NCBI GenBank assembly: GCA_937944885.1
Contig: CALFBB010000009.1
Span: forward strand, 1-42,521
DNA length: 42,521 bases
Reading direction: 5' to 3'
Origin: an uncultured cyanobacterium
GTDB taxonomy: Bacteria > Cyanobacteriota > Cyanobacteriia > Thermostichales > Thermostichaceae
Made by a program: the position numbers and the translations under genes. Every line of letters begins with the position of its first letter. Within the stretch, counting starts at the first letter, position 1. Under the pieces are notes generated by a model that had not been told where the DNA came from, searched no databases, and saw only the letters and a list, made by a program, of their open reading frames with translations. Of this stretch, positions 1 through 8,960 are shown piece by piece.

Positions 1-1689
1 GCTGTGCGGGAGCTGGTGGAAAATGCTATTGATGCCCAGGCCACCCGCATTCAGGTGGAGGTTTGGCCCCAGTGCTGGCAAATCCGGGTTGGGGACAATG
101 GCCAAGGGATCCCAGCTTCTCAACTGGAGCAGGTGGCGCAACGATACACCAGCAGCAAACGGGATCCCTCTACCCTGGGGTTTCGCGGGGAAGCCTTACA
201 CAGCTTGGCCCGCTTGGGATCCCTGAGCCTACAAACTTGGCACCGGTCAGATCCCCATGGCTGGAGGGCTGTCTACAACCGGGAAGGATGCCTCACCCAC
301 AAGCAACCGGCAGCCACAGCTCTGGGAACAGTGGTTACGGTGGCCGATCTCTTTTCGGAGTGGCCCTTGCGTCGTCAGACACCATCCCCCACCCGCTCAC
401 TCCCCATGTTGCTGGAGAATGCGGCCCTGGCTCATCCCACCCTCAGTTGGCAGTTTTATCAGGAGGAGCGCTTGCTCCTCAGCCTCTGGCCAGGAGAAAA
501 CCTACAGGACATTCTATTGCAACGGTTGCCCCACCTGGATCCCTCTGATTTGCGCTACCGACGGCTACAGCAACAGGAAGCTGATTGGGAACTGCTGCTG
601 GGTTTACCGGATCGGGTGCATCGTCCTCGACCCGACTGGATCCGGCTGGCGGTGAACGGGCGCTTTGTTCATCTGCCGGAGTTGCAAGGGGTGATCCAGT
701 CGCGGTTTCAGGGCACCTTGCCCCGCCACCGCTACCCACTGGCAGTGGTGCATCTGCGTCTACCGCCTGAGCAGGTGGACTGGAATCGTCACCCGGCCAA
801 AAGTGAACTTTACTTACAGGATCTGGCCACCCGCCAGGAGCAGCTACACCAACATGTAAAAGACTTACTGCAGAGCGGATCCGAACTGAGCAGCCGCCGT
901 GCGCTTCAACTGATGCGGGCCAGCGAGGCCAAGCAACCCTATCGGCTCTCCTCTTTCGCTTCTCAGGGGGCAACTGTCCAGACAGCCCCAACAGGAGCGG
1001 GATCCCTACCCCCTCTCAAGGCTCTAGCGCAACTGCACCAGACCTATATCCTGACGGAACACCCGCAGGGGTTGTGGCTGGTGGAGCAACACCTGGCCCA
1101 CGAGCGAGTGCGCTACGAGTATCTACAACAGCACTGGCAGTGGGTGGAACCGGATTTTCCGCTCATCCTGGAGGGTCTTTCAGCGCAGGCTTTGCAACAG
1201 CTGGAGCACTTAGGGTTGGAGCCGGAACCCTTTGGCCCCCACGTCCATCGGTTGCGACGGATTCCCCTAGCTTTGGTGCAGGAAGATCCTGAAGAAATTC
1301 AAGGATCCCTGTGGGAACTGAGCCACTGTCAAGATTTGCAGGCGGCGCAGGTGATGGTGGCCTGTCGGGGTGCCCTCCGCAATGGGGTAGCCCTCACCTT
1401 GGAGCAGATGCAGCAGTTGCTAGATGCTTGGCAGCGTACCCTTAACCCCCATACCTGCCCCCATGGTCGCCCGGTCTATCTGGCTTTGGCGGAAAAGGAT
1501 CTGGCTCGTTACTTCCATCGCCGTTGGAGCCTCTGCGATCGACCGAGGTCAGGTCAAGGGGTGGGATCCCGGTTAGAAACACTGCCTCTAGGGGATGAGC
1601 TGGCGGCCCAAGTACGGCGGACAACAGACCCTTCTGAGCCCAGGCCAAGGACGGGGCCAACCTACCCCTACTATAATCGGGAGTGTTGA
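1..1689 (+). CDS. mutL: DNA mismatch repair protein MutL (5' end missing)
   Basis: MutL couples MutS mismatch recognition to strand incision. The window opens inside the gene: the reading frame is open from base 1 and the first codons encode AVRELVENAIDA, the GHKL ATPase motif I that normally lies some 30 residues in. DNGQGI (motif II), a TSK segment and GFRGEAL (motif III) follow. The C-terminal domain has EQHLAHERVRYE, a variant of the metal-binding endonuclease motif DQHAxxExxxxE, plus ACRGALRNG and CPHGRP. Cyanobacterial MutL proteins commonly show this EQHxAHE form, so nicking activity is probably retained. The linker between the domains is short. The stop codon lies 23 bases before the next gene's preferred start. 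Confidence 0.95.
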   Translation, partial: AVRELVENAIDAQATRIQVEVWPQCWQIRVGDNGQGIPASQLEQVAQRYTSSKRDPSTLGFRGEALHSLARLGSLSLQTWHRSDPHGWRAVYNREGCLTHKQPAATALGTVVTVADLFSEWPLRRQTPSPTRSLPMLLENAALAHPTLSWQFYQEERLLLSLWPGENLQDILLQRLPHLDPSDLRYRRLQQQEADWELLLGLPDRVHRPRPDWIRLAVNGRFVHLPELQGVIQSRFQGTLPRHRYPLAVVHLRLPPEQVDWNRHPAKSELYLQDLATRQEQLHQHVKDLLQSGSELSSRRALQLMRASEAKQPYRLSSFASQGATVQTAPTGAGSLPPLKALAQLHQTYILTEHPQGLWLVEQHLAHERVRYEYLQQHWQWVEPDFPLILEGLSAQALQQLEHLGLEPEPFGPHVHRLRRIPLALVQEDPEEIQGSLWELSHCQDLQAAQVMVACRGALRNGVALTLEQMQQLLDAWQRTLNPHTCPHGRPVYLALAEKDLARYFHRRWSLCDRPRSGQGVGSRLETLPLGDELAAQVRRTTDPSEPRPRTGPTYPYYNREC

Positions 1690-1712
1690 GTTGCCCCGAC
1701 CGTCCAAATCTG

Positions 1713-2588
1713 ATGGCCTACTACCTTAAAACCCAGGAAGAGCCGTGGCTGCACCGCCATTCCCGTACCCTTTTGGCAGTTCTGGCAGGGTTGGGATCCC
1801 TGTTGACAGCTTACCTCACCTACAGCAAGCTAACGGCGCAACCTGCCGCCTTCTGCACCGGAGATGGGGGCTGCGATTTGGTGCTCTCCAGCCGTTGGGC
1901 AGAGTTTCTCGGCATCCCGACAGCTGCCGTGGGTCTGTTGGGCTTTTTGGCAGTCTTGGCACTGGCTTTGCTTCCCGATGGGATCCCCTGGGTGAAGCAG
2001 TGGCGCTGGCCGGCTTTGTTTGGCTTGATTTCCGCCATGACCGCCTTTGAGATGTACATGCTCTACCTGATGGTGGCGGTGCTGCGGCAGTTTTGCATGT
2101 ATTGCACAGCAGCCATCCTCTTGGTGGCAGGGCTGTGGCTGGTGACGGTGTTGGGTCACCGCTGGCTAGATTGGGGCAAGATGGGCTTCGGCTACATCCT
2201 AGTGAGCGTATTGACCTTGATCGCCACCATTGGAGTGTATGCCAATCAAGTGCCTCCCCCTAGCCCCTTTGCTCTCGGGTTGGCTGCCCACTTGCGGGAA
2301 ATAGGTGGCACGATGTACGGGGCTTACTGGTGCCCCCATTGCCTTGATCAAAAGGATCTATTTGGGTCAGCTTTTGCCGAGGTGCCCTATGTAGAGTGCT
2401 CCCCCAATGGCCCGGGTACACCCCAGGCGCAAGAGTGCAATGAGGCCGGTATCACCAGCTACCCCACCTGGATCATTAACGGTCGCACCTACACAGGGGT
2501 TCGCTCTCTGGAGGCTTTGGCCGTGGCTTCCGGCTACCGGTTCAATCCCGAAGAGCAGACAACAAGATCTCCAGGATCTAGTAAGTAG
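1713..2588 (+). CDS. Vitamin K epoxide reductase-thioredoxin fusion (disulfide-forming membrane enzyme)
   Basis: This membrane enzyme takes electrons from cysteines of exported proteins and passes them to quinone, as DsbB/DsbA do elsewhere. Residues about 20-190 form the membrane VKOR domain and about 195-280 the periplasmic thioredoxin-like domain. All eight expected cysteines are present: loop pair C48/C54, active CMYC (C128/C131), thioredoxin CPHC (C207/C210) and C229/C242. Each is offset by two from the numbering I recall for the Synechococcus JA-2-3B'a VKOR structure. ATG at 1713 was chosen because MAYYLK matches that protein's start; a GTG at 1683 would overlap mutL by seven bases. It is probably co-transcribed with mutL. 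No membrane anchor is needed for the fused partner. Confidence 0.95.
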   Translation: MAYYLKTQEEPWLHRHSRTLLAVLAGLGSLLTAYLTYSKLTAQPAAFCTGDGGCDLVLSSRWAEFLGIPTAAVGLLGFLAVLALALLPDGIPWVKQWRWPALFGLISAMTAFEMYMLYLMVAVLRQFCMYCTAAILLVAGLWLVTVLGHRWLDWGKMGFGYILVSVLTLIATIGVYANQVPPPSPFALGLAAHLREIGGTMYGAYWCPHCLDQKDLFGSAFAEVPYVECSPNGPGTPQAQECNEAGITSYPTWIINGRTYTGVRSLEALAVASGYRFNPEEQTTRSPGSSK

Positions 2589-2762
2589 AGTCTGAGTAAG
2601 GCCACGGTCGGTCAGGCCTCTACCCCAGAGTCTGACTTCGGTCTAGGGATTCGCCTGACTGCCTGGAGTAGTGAAATCGCGACTCACGTGCACAGGTGTT
2701 GATGAGCTCAGTACAGCAGCCTACCGAGGAAACGTTTGTCCAAGCTCCCGGCTGAGCTCAAC

Positions 2763-2791
2763 TTGTTACACAAATTTAGAATCGTTATAAT
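2763..2791 (+). promoter_or_regulatory. Sigma-70-type promoter for the DoxX gene
   Basis: TTGTTA (2763-2768) and a perfect TATAAT (2786-2791) are separated by 17 bases, 35 bases before the DoxX start codon. It is the best promoter match I found in the window. The 5' leader would be short and has no clear Shine-Dalgarno sequence. The rest of the gap from 2589 shows no recognisable feature. Confidence 0.75.
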
Positions 2792-2826
2792 AGTTAACAT
2801 CTCTTTGCATTGCAGGTTTTCTCATC

Positions 2827-3405
2827 ATGGCACTCATGCAGCGGTTGCCGGTGCTGCTGGCATCGGTTTTAAGACGGGACAGTGTGACCCTGCGCTGGTC
2901 TCAACTGGGTTGGGCAGTTCTGCGGGTGGTAGCAGGGCTATTCATGATTCACAACGGCCTTGACAAATTGGCTGATATCGAAGGGTTTGCCGTAGCCTAT
3001 GTTGAGGTTATTGGCTTGCCTTTCCCGATCTTCTTCTCCTACGTAGCTGCCTTAACCGAGTTGATCGCTGCGCCGATGGTAGCGCTAGGCTTGTTTACCC
3101 GTGTAGCAGCCTTGGGTTTATTTAGCACCATGGCTGTGGCCATGTTTCACCACATTAAGGTGGCGGGCTTCAGCATTCCTTACCTGGAGCTATCGGCCAT
3201 TTACGCGGCCATCTTCTTGGCCTTCACCATAAATGGTGGGGGAGTTTTCTCTTTGGATCAGCTGTTGGTGAACGGTATCGAAGCTGCGTTAAACCGCTCT
3301 AGCCGTCAAAAGTTAGAGAGTTTACAGTCTTCTTTAGAGGCCAGCGAGCGGGTGATGGCGTTGGGGCAAGAGGAAGCTGAGGCTGCTAAGGCCACTCAAC
3401 TCTAG
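2827..3405 (+). CDS. DoxX family membrane protein
   Basis: The product is a 192-residue integral membrane protein. The N-terminal half matches DoxX: a first helix with LRVVAGLFMIHNGLDKL (about residues 37-53), then the typical run of helices around PIFFSYVAALTELIAAPMV and a final helix near IYAAIFLAFTINGGG. This is the usual four-helix layout. The last 40 residues are charged and helix-prone, rich in Glu, Gln and Ala, and look cytoplasmic. DoxX proteins are small quinone- or redox-associated membrane proteins whose exact reaction is often unknown, and I cannot assign a substrate. Next to the VKOR fusion a redox link is conceivable, but the gene has its own promoter. It converges on ppk1. Confidence 0.85.
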   Translation: MALMQRLPVLLASVLRRDSVTLRWSQLGWAVLRVVAGLFMIHNGLDKLADIEGFAVAYVEVIGLPFPIFFSYVAALTELIAAPMVALGLFTRVAALGLFSTMAVAMFHHIKVAGFSIPYLELSAIYAAIFLAFTINGGGVFSLDQLLVNGIEAALNRSSRQKLESLQSSLEASERVMALGQEEAEAAKATQL

Positions 3406-3429
3406 GTCCTACAGTTCTTGCTGAGTTGA

Positions 3430-3520
3430 TGCAGAGCATGAGGTTTTGACCTCCTCCCCGGCCTGTTAGCTTGCGCCCGCGTAGCGGTACGGCGGGGCTT
3501 GCCGTGCACCGGGTCAAGGC
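3430..3520. mobile_element. Remnant of an IS200/IS605-type element end
   Basis: The 289-base gap between the DoxX gene and ppk1 holds no gene. From about 3439 it reads TTTTGACCTCCTCCCC, a string I associate with ends of TnpB-carrying elements, followed by GC-rich inverted segments (CGCGTAGCGGTACGGCGGGG around 3479-3498). Its reverse complement contains AAGCCCCGC followed by GTACCG, which also occurs at 21384-21400 beside the TnpB pseudogenes. I read it as a solo end or a much-deleted copy. The similarity is short, so this is an inference. Confidence 0.4.
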
Positions 3521-3694
3521 TCTTGGTTGGGCATTGATTTCTTTGCACGGGTTGTATGGATACTGTGTCGCTACCGCGTCAGTACTTCTTCGGTACTTCT
3601 GATGAAAAAAAGCTGTATCTGTGGCTTAACCACCTCTAGGGATCCGCTCGGCCATGGGCAGGATCCCTGTTTTCTACCGGGCATCCCCCCAGCC

Positions 3695-5851
3695 TTAAAT
3701 CCGACCGGCGGAGCGCTCCATCAAGCGCTGGTGAGTAGCGCGCACTTCTTCTCCTGGCCGCGGTTGTCGCTGCACATAACTGCCATCTGGGCGCAGCTCC
3801 CAGGCTTGCCGGTTATCACTTAAGCAAATGTCCAAAATCGCCTTTAGCTCCTGCTGCAACAAGGGATCCTCCACAGGAGTAACCACCTCAACCCGCCGAT
3901 CCAAATTGCGGGTCATGTAGTCAGCACTGCCCATCAAGTACTCTTCTTGGCCATCGTTGTAGAAATAAAAAATGCGCGAGTGCTCCAAAAAGCGCCCAAT
4001 AATGCTAATCACGCGGATATGCTCGCTTAGGCCGGGGATCCCCGGCTTCAGACAACACATCCCCCGCACGATTAAATCAATCTCCACCCCTGCTTGGCTG
4101 GCTTCGTAAAGCACCTGGATCATCTGTGGATCCACCAACGAATTGACCTTGACGATGATGCGGGCGGTTTTGCCCGCCTGAGCATGGCGGATCTCCCGTC
4201 GGATCAGGGCTTCCATCCCCTGGCGTAGGGTTCTAGGGGCTACCAGCAGCTTGCGGAACTGCCGTTGCCGTGAGTAGCCCGTTAGTAGGTTGAACAGATC
4301 AGTGGCATCATGGCACAGGGTCTCATCACAGGTAAATAGGCCCAGATCGGTATAGATGCGGGCGGTTTTGGGATTGTAGTTGCCGGTGCCGATGTGCAAG
4401 TAGCGCCGCAGGGATCCCCCTTCTTGGCGCACCACCAAAGCCAATTTGCAATGGATTTTCAGACCTGGTAGGCCATAGGCCACATGCACCCCAGCTTTTT
4501 CCAGCTTTTTGGCCCAGAGGATATTGTTTTCTTCATCGAAACGGGCCTTCAGCTCCACCAGGGCCGCCACCTGCTTGCCATTTTCTGCCGCCTGAATCAG
4601 GGATCCCACCACTGGCGAATCACCGGATGTGCGGTAAAGGGTTTGCTTAATGGTCAGCACCTGCGGATCATTGGCGGCCTCTTCCAAAAAACGCTCCACA
4701 CTGGCACTAAAAGAATCGTAGGGGTGATGCACCAGCAGATCCCCCTCCCGAATAATAGAGAAGATATCCACCGGATCATCGCTGACCGAGGGTGTGCGCA
4801 GGCGGACAGGGGTGACCGGCCCCCAGGGGGAATCCTTCAAGTCCGGTCGATCCAGGTTCATAAAGGCCATCAGCCCCCCCATATTCAAGAGCCCATCCAC
4901 CGCATAGACTGAGTCACCATCGAGGCGCATCTCTTCGCACAGGCGTTGACGGATGGCCATCGGCATGTGGCTAGCGATCTCCATGCGCACCACCGAGCCA
5001 AAGCGACGTTTGCGCAGCTCCTCTTGAATGGCGGAGAGCAGATCGTCCGCTTCATCCTCTTGGATCTCCAAATCGGCATCGCGGGTGATGCGGAAAGGAT
5101 AGTATTCCAGCACCTCCATACCGATAAACAGGGACTCCAAGTTGTGGGCAATCACCTGCTCCAAGGGCACAAAACTCAGTCCATCCTGCAGGGGTACAAA
5201 GCGAGGTAAGGTACTGGGAACCTTCACACGGGCAAAGTGCTCCCGACCGGTTTCCGGATCCCGTACCACTACCGCCAAACTGAGGCTGAGGTTGGAGATG
5301 TAAGGGAAGGGATGCCCTGGATCTACTGCCAAAGGAGTGAGCACCGGAAACACGCGACTCTCAAAGTAGTCCCGCAGCTCCTGCCGTTCCGACTCGGCCA
5401 GATCAGAAAAATCCCGAATGTGGATCCCCTGCTCCGCCAGCTTGGGTAAGATATCTTGCCGGAAGCAATGGTGCATCTTCTGAATCAAAGGCCGCAGATG
5501 CTGGGAGATCTGCCGCAACTGCTGCTGAGGCGTCAGTCCATCCGGCGTCAAGGCCAACACCCCCGTCTCCAACTGGCGGCGAATCACCGCCACCCGCACC
5601 ATAAAAAACTCGTCCAAGTTGGTCTCGAAAATAGCCAGAAACTTCAATCGTTCCAGCAGGGGCGTGCGTGCATCCAGGGCCTCATGCAAAACCCGGGCGT
5701 TAAACTCAATCCAGCTCAGCTCCCGGTTGAAATAGTGATCCGGCAAAGCATAGCCTTCCTTGATGGGAGTGGTCGGGATCCCTAGATGACCAGTGGAAAC
5801 CTCTGGGCTTAAGTCCAACGATGGGTCAATTTCCTTAGGGTGCGAGGTCAT
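3695..5851 (-). CDS. ppk1: Polyphosphate kinase 1
   Basis: PPK1 makes long-chain polyphosphate reversibly from ATP. The 718-residue length is normal. The N-terminal domain begins at YFNRELSWIEFNARVLHEA (about 40), followed by the DEFFMVRVAVIRRQ segment. In the catalytic half, LKIHCKLALVVR carries the autophosphorylated histidine, HIGTGNYNPKTARIYTD follows, and the second catalytic histidine lies in FLEHSRIFYF near residue 630. ATG at 5849-5851 is the start; no strong ribosome-binding site precedes it. A proline- and acid-rich leader of about 35 residues comes before the conserved domain. The gene stands alone between livM (58 bases upstream, same strand) and the convergent DoxX gene. No Pho box was recognised. 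Confidence 0.96.
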   Translation of the reverse strand: MTSHPKEIDPSLDLSPEVSTGHLGIPTTPIKEGYALPDHYFNRELSWIEFNARVLHEALDARTPLLERLKFLAIFETNLDEFFMVRVAVIRRQLETGVLALTPDGLTPQQQLRQISQHLRPLIQKMHHCFRQDILPKLAEQGIHIRDFSDLAESERQELRDYFESRVFPVLTPLAVDPGHPFPYISNLSLSLAVVVRDPETGREHFARVKVPSTLPRFVPLQDGLSFVPLEQVIAHNLESLFIGMEVLEYYPFRITRDADLEIQEDEADDLLSAIQEELRKRRFGSVVRMEIASHMPMAIRQRLCEEMRLDGDSVYAVDGLLNMGGLMAFMNLDRPDLKDSPWGPVTPVRLRTPSVSDDPVDIFSIIREGDLLVHHPYDSFSASVERFLEEAANDPQVLTIKQTLYRTSGDSPVVGSLIQAAENGKQVAALVELKARFDEENNILWAKKLEKAGVHVAYGLPGLKIHCKLALVVRQEGGSLRRYLHIGTGNYNPKTARIYTDLGLFTCDETLCHDATDLFNLLTGYSRQRQFRKLLVAPRTLRQGMEALIRREIRHAQAGKTARIIVKVNSLVDPQMIQVLYEASQAGVEIDLIVRGMCCLKPGIPGLSEHIRVISIIGRFLEHSRIFYFYNDGQEEYLMGSADYMTRNLDRRVEVVTPVEDPLLQQELKAILDICLSDNRQAWELRPDGSYVQRQPRPGEEVRATHQRLMERSAGRI

Positions 5852-5909
5852 GGTGGCGGGGAGTTAGGTTGCTTACAACACATCGACAAGCGTGGGAGCT
5901 GCCCCGATC

Positions 5910-6887
5910 CTACTCTGCTGGATCCCGCTTGGGGGAGAGGTCCTGCCTGCGGCCCGCCGACGGGAGCCAAATCGGCTTAGGGGGGCGTTCCGGCAGCAAA
6001 CCCTGGGAGCGAGTTAAAAGAATCACCTGCAGCAGGATCCCGATCAACAAGACCCGCACAGGACCGGCCCGTGTCGTCCATTGGGCCGGCAAGCGGTTGG
6101 TCAACAGCTCGCTCCCTGACCACACCCCCCAGATCACCAGTGCCCCTAGCAGCGCCCCGCGATTGTTGCCACTGCCCCCGGCAATCAGCATCACCCAAAC
6201 GATAAAGGTGGCAAACTCCGGTTGAAAGGCTTCCGGGCTGATGAAATTGACAAAATGGGCATAAAGAGCTCCTGCCAGGCCCATGAGCATCGACCCCAGA
6301 ACAAAAGCTTGCAGGCGAAACTTCAGCACATTTTTTCCTGCAGCCATTGTCGCCGGTTCATCTTCTCGAATTGCCCGTAACACTCGCCCCCAAGGGGAGC
6401 AATAGGCCCGCTCACTGGCCCAGTACACCACCAGCAAAATCAGCAGCACCAACCCCAGGTAGAGCAGCGTATCCTGACCCGGGATCCAACCGCGGAAAGG
6501 GCGGGGGATGCGGGTAATGCCGCGCACCCCGTTGGTGAGCCAGCGCTCATTTCTGAGAATCTGGCTGATAATCTCGGCAATACCAATGGTGGCAATGGCC
6601 AAGTAATCGGAGCGTAGGTTGAGGGTAATCAAGCCGATCAAGAAAGCAATCGAGCCCGCAGCGGCCACAGCCATGAGAAACCCTACCCAAAAGGGCAAAC
6701 CAAAACCCCCCAAGTGCTCGCTGCTTAAGGGAGTGGTGACAATGGCGCTGGCATAGGCTCCCACCGCAAAAAAAGCACCCACGCCGATGTTGAACATGCC
6801 GGCGTAGCCCCACTGTACATTTAGGCCCAACACCAACACACCGTAAATGCCAACCAGAATCAGAAAGAAAATGCTGTAGTTGAGCAT
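5910..6887 (-). CDS. livM: Branched-chain/neutral amino acid ABC transporter permease, LivM type
   Basis: This inner-membrane permease belongs to the LivM family, which takes up branched-chain or neutral amino acids; the cyanobacterial Nat system is related. The 325 residues hold many hydrophobic segments, starting with YSIFFLILVGIYGVLVLGLN. The conserved GYAGMFNIGVGAFFAVGAY and the cytoplasmic EAA-like loop LRAIREDEPATMAAGKN are present, as is the family's GGSGNNRGALLGA. The last 40 residues are a charged tail. Its ATG shares one base with the livH stop (TGATG), so the two are translationally coupled. No ATPase or binding-protein gene is adjacent, so the substrate cannot be fixed. A urea permease (UrtC) seems less likely because no urt genes are present. 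Confidence 0.88.
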   Translation of the reverse strand: MLNYSIFFLILVGIYGVLVLGLNVQWGYAGMFNIGVGAFFAVGAYASAIVTTPLSSEHLGGFGLPFWVGFLMAVAAAGSIAFLIGLITLNLRSDYLAIATIGIAEIISQILRNERWLTNGVRGITRIPRPFRGWIPGQDTLLYLGLVLLILLVVYWASERAYCSPWGRVLRAIREDEPATMAAGKNVLKFRLQAFVLGSMLMGLAGALYAHFVNFISPEAFQPEFATFIVWVMLIAGGSGNNRGALLGALVIWGVWSGSELLTNRLPAQWTTRAGPVRVLLIGILLQVILLTRSQGLLPERPPKPIWLPSAGRRQDLSPKRDPAE

Positions 6888-7744
6888 CAGGCCCGCCCTC
6901 CCAACAAGCCGGTAGGCCGCACAATTAACATCAGCACCAAAATGGCAAAAGCAACCCCCGTCTTGTAGGCCGGGTTAATCACTAGTGTGGAGAGTTCTTC
7001 CGCTACACCGATGACCAACCCTCCAGCAATGGCTCCATAGGGACGGCCAATTCCCCCCAAAATGGCTGCTGCAAAGACCGGCAACAGCAACCGCCAACCC
7101 ATGGTCGGGTGCAAACGGGTATCCATACCCAAGAAGATGCCGGCAGCACAGGCCAAAGCCGCACCAATGGCCCAGGTCCAAAGAATAATCCCTTCCGTAT
7201 CAATGCCGGTGATCCTGGCCAGATCAAAGTTATCGGCCATGGCTCGCATCGCCTTACCCACCCTTGTCCGTTGCAGAAAAACATGTAGCGCCACCACCAA
7301 GAGGGTTGTCCCCAGCAGGATCACCACCCAATCGGGCTTGAGGCGTAAACCCCACAGCCGCCAGGGCAGCTGAATACCGCTGCGGTACACCTGGTTGTTA
7401 GGGCCCCAGAAGATTTGCACCAAGCTGCGTAAAATTAAGGCCACACCAAAGGAGGAAATCAGCAAAATCACCGGTGCCTCCCGGCGCAAACGTCGGTAAA
7501 TGAGCTGATCGATCACCACAGCACAGAGTGCGGTAGCCAGGGCCGCCGGGATCCCACCCAGGGCAATCGGCCAACCCAGGGAGACAAAACTCAAACAAAA
7601 GTAGGCCCCCAAGGTCATCAAATCTCCATGGGCAAAATTGGCAAAGCGCAAAATGCCAAAAGTCAGGGAAACCCCGATCGCCCCCAGAGCATAAATGCTG
7701 CCCAAGACCAGGCCATAGATGAGAAGCTGCAACAGATGACTCAC
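6887..7744 (-). CDS. livH: Branched-chain/neutral amino acid ABC transporter permease, LivH type
   Basis: This is the partner permease of the downstream LivM-type protein, 285 residues and almost wholly hydrophobic. Recognisable LivH features are the N-terminal LIYGLVLGSIYALGAIGVSL, the segment ILRFANFAHGDLMTLGAY, and the EAA-like loop TRVGKAMRAMADNFDLARITGID. The C-terminal half contains PVFAAAILGGIGRPYGAIAG. The chosen start is GTG at 7742-7744, which begins at the usual point of the family; no clear Shine-Dalgarno precedes it. The upstream gap to the divergent lptC gene is 176 bases and must hold the promoters for both directions. I found no NtcA-type GTA-N8-TAC site in it. Confidence 0.88.
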   Translation of the reverse strand: MSHLLQLLIYGLVLGSIYALGAIGVSLTFGILRFANFAHGDLMTLGAYFCLSFVSLGWPIALGGIPAALATALCAVVIDQLIYRRLRREAPVILLISSFGVALILRSLVQIFWGPNNQVYRSGIQLPWRLWGLRLKPDWVVILLGTTLLVVALHVFLQRTRVGKAMRAMADNFDLARITGIDTEGIILWTWAIGAALACAAGIFLGMDTRLHPTMGWRLLLPVFAAAILGGIGRPYGAIAGGLVIGVAEELSTLVINPAYKTGVAFAILVLMLIVRPTGLLGGRA

Positions 7745-7775
7745 ACTGATGTCATGGGTAGTGATGTTGCCTTGA

Positions 7776-7799
7776 TAATGACACGGGTAATGACACGGG
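7776..7799. repeat. 12-bp perfect tandem duplication
   Basis: TAATGACACGGG occurs twice in direct succession (7776-7787 and 7788-7799), in the divergent livH/lptC intergenic region, 32 bases upstream of livH. It could alter promoter spacing or be a binding-site pair; nothing seen decides this. Confidence 0.9.
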
Positions 7800-7920
7800 A
7801 TCCACCTGAGCGGGGATCCAACTCAGGGATTGGCCAAGAAAAGCAAACGGCTGAGGGATCCCTTGCTCTTGCTCCAGAGGCTAGGGTAGCGATGAGGGAT
7901 GAAAGAGCCAGGGAGGTTTA

Positions 7921-8904
7921 ATGCAGCCAATACCTTTGCGGATGGTGGGTTTACTTGGGGTTGTCACCTGGGTGAGTATACTCTTAGGGTGTGGTGGGCC
8001 AGAACCTCCATCCCGCGAGGATTCCCCTTCTCCTGAACCTGTTTCCCCTCCCCAGCTGATCTACGAAAACATTACCCTCACAGAAGCCAAACCCGATGGC
8101 AGCATCCTGTGGCGCCTACAAGCTCGCCTGGCAGAATACGCAGCCGCTGAGGATAACGACAACAGAACCGAGGTGCGCTTGGGGTCTGCTCATCTGCAAT
8201 TGATTGAAGGAGAATTGTTTGATACCAACAACCGTGCCATCCGTACCCGGGCCGAACGGGGATCCGTCTACCCCAGCGAACGGCGACTGGAATTGACCGG
8301 CCAAGTGCAAGTGGAATCGGAACGGGATAACCTGCGGCTGCAAGCAGAGCAGGTGGAGTGGCTGCCGGAGGAACGCCTCCTACAAGCCAATGGGCAAGTC
8401 CAGATTGAACTGCTGGATCGACGGGGATCCCTGCGGGGGGAGCGGCTAGTGATCGATTTTGGCCGAGATCAAATGGAATTGCAGAACCTGAATCCTGAAC
8501 AACCCATACAAGCGGAGTATCAGGATCCCAGATTGGAGTTGACAGCCACGCGCTTGCTTTGGCAGATTGCCAGCGGGGAAGTCCAAGCGCTGGGGAAGGT
8601 AACGGTCTATGCTCCCGAACAGGCCCTGCGCCTCAAGGGTGAACGGCTGCTTACCCAAGTGCCCTTTACAGAGCTACGCCTGTTGGAGAATGTAACAGGT
8701 CAGGCGGAAAAAACCGGCCAAGAAATCGAAGCGCAGGAAATCCTTTGGCGCATCGGCTCCACCCAGCTGCAGGCCAGAGGCAATGTCCGCTACCGGCAGC
8801 CGGGCCAAACCCTCACCATTAGCGGTAACCAAGCCCTTCTGGACTGGCAAACCAACACCGCTCAGGTGCGGGGCAATAGCCAAACCCAATTCACGCTGCC
8901 TTGA
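7921..8904 (+). CDS. lptC: LPS export periplasmic protein LptC, cyanobacterial lipoprotein form
   Basis: LptC bridges the inner-membrane LptBFG transporter to LptA and carries lipopolysaccharide through the periplasm. The 327-residue product starts with a lipoprotein signal: a hydrophobic stretch ending in ILLGC, giving a lipid-modified cysteine near residue 23, then a Pro/Ser-rich linker. The rest is a series of beta-strand repeats of the OstA/LptC type, such as LRLQAEQVEWLPEERLLQANG and LRLKGERLLTQVPFTELRL, repeated about every 50-60 residues as in the jellyroll-like Lpt fold. The start is set by a good Shine-Dalgarno AGGGAGG five bases before ATG. It lies 56 bases ahead of the sulfatase-like gene, probably in one transcript. 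Confidence 0.85.
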   Translation: MQPIPLRMVGLLGVVTWVSILLGCGGPEPPSREDSPSPEPVSPPQLIYENITLTEAKPDGSILWRLQARLAEYAAAEDNDNRTEVRLGSAHLQLIEGELFDTNNRAIRTRAERGSVYPSERRLELTGQVQVESERDNLRLQAEQVEWLPEERLLQANGQVQIELLDRRGSLRGERLVIDFGRDQMELQNLNPEQPIQAEYQDPRLELTATRLLWQIASGEVQALGKVTVYAPEQALRLKGERLLTQVPFTELRLLENVTGQAEKTGQEIEAQEILWRIGSTQLQARGNVRYRQPGQTLTISGNQALLDWQTNTAQVRGNSQTQFTLP

Positions 8905-8960
8905 GAATACCCTGACAGGAAGGCCAGCCAGGGGCTGTTCAGGATACTCTAAAAAAAGTT

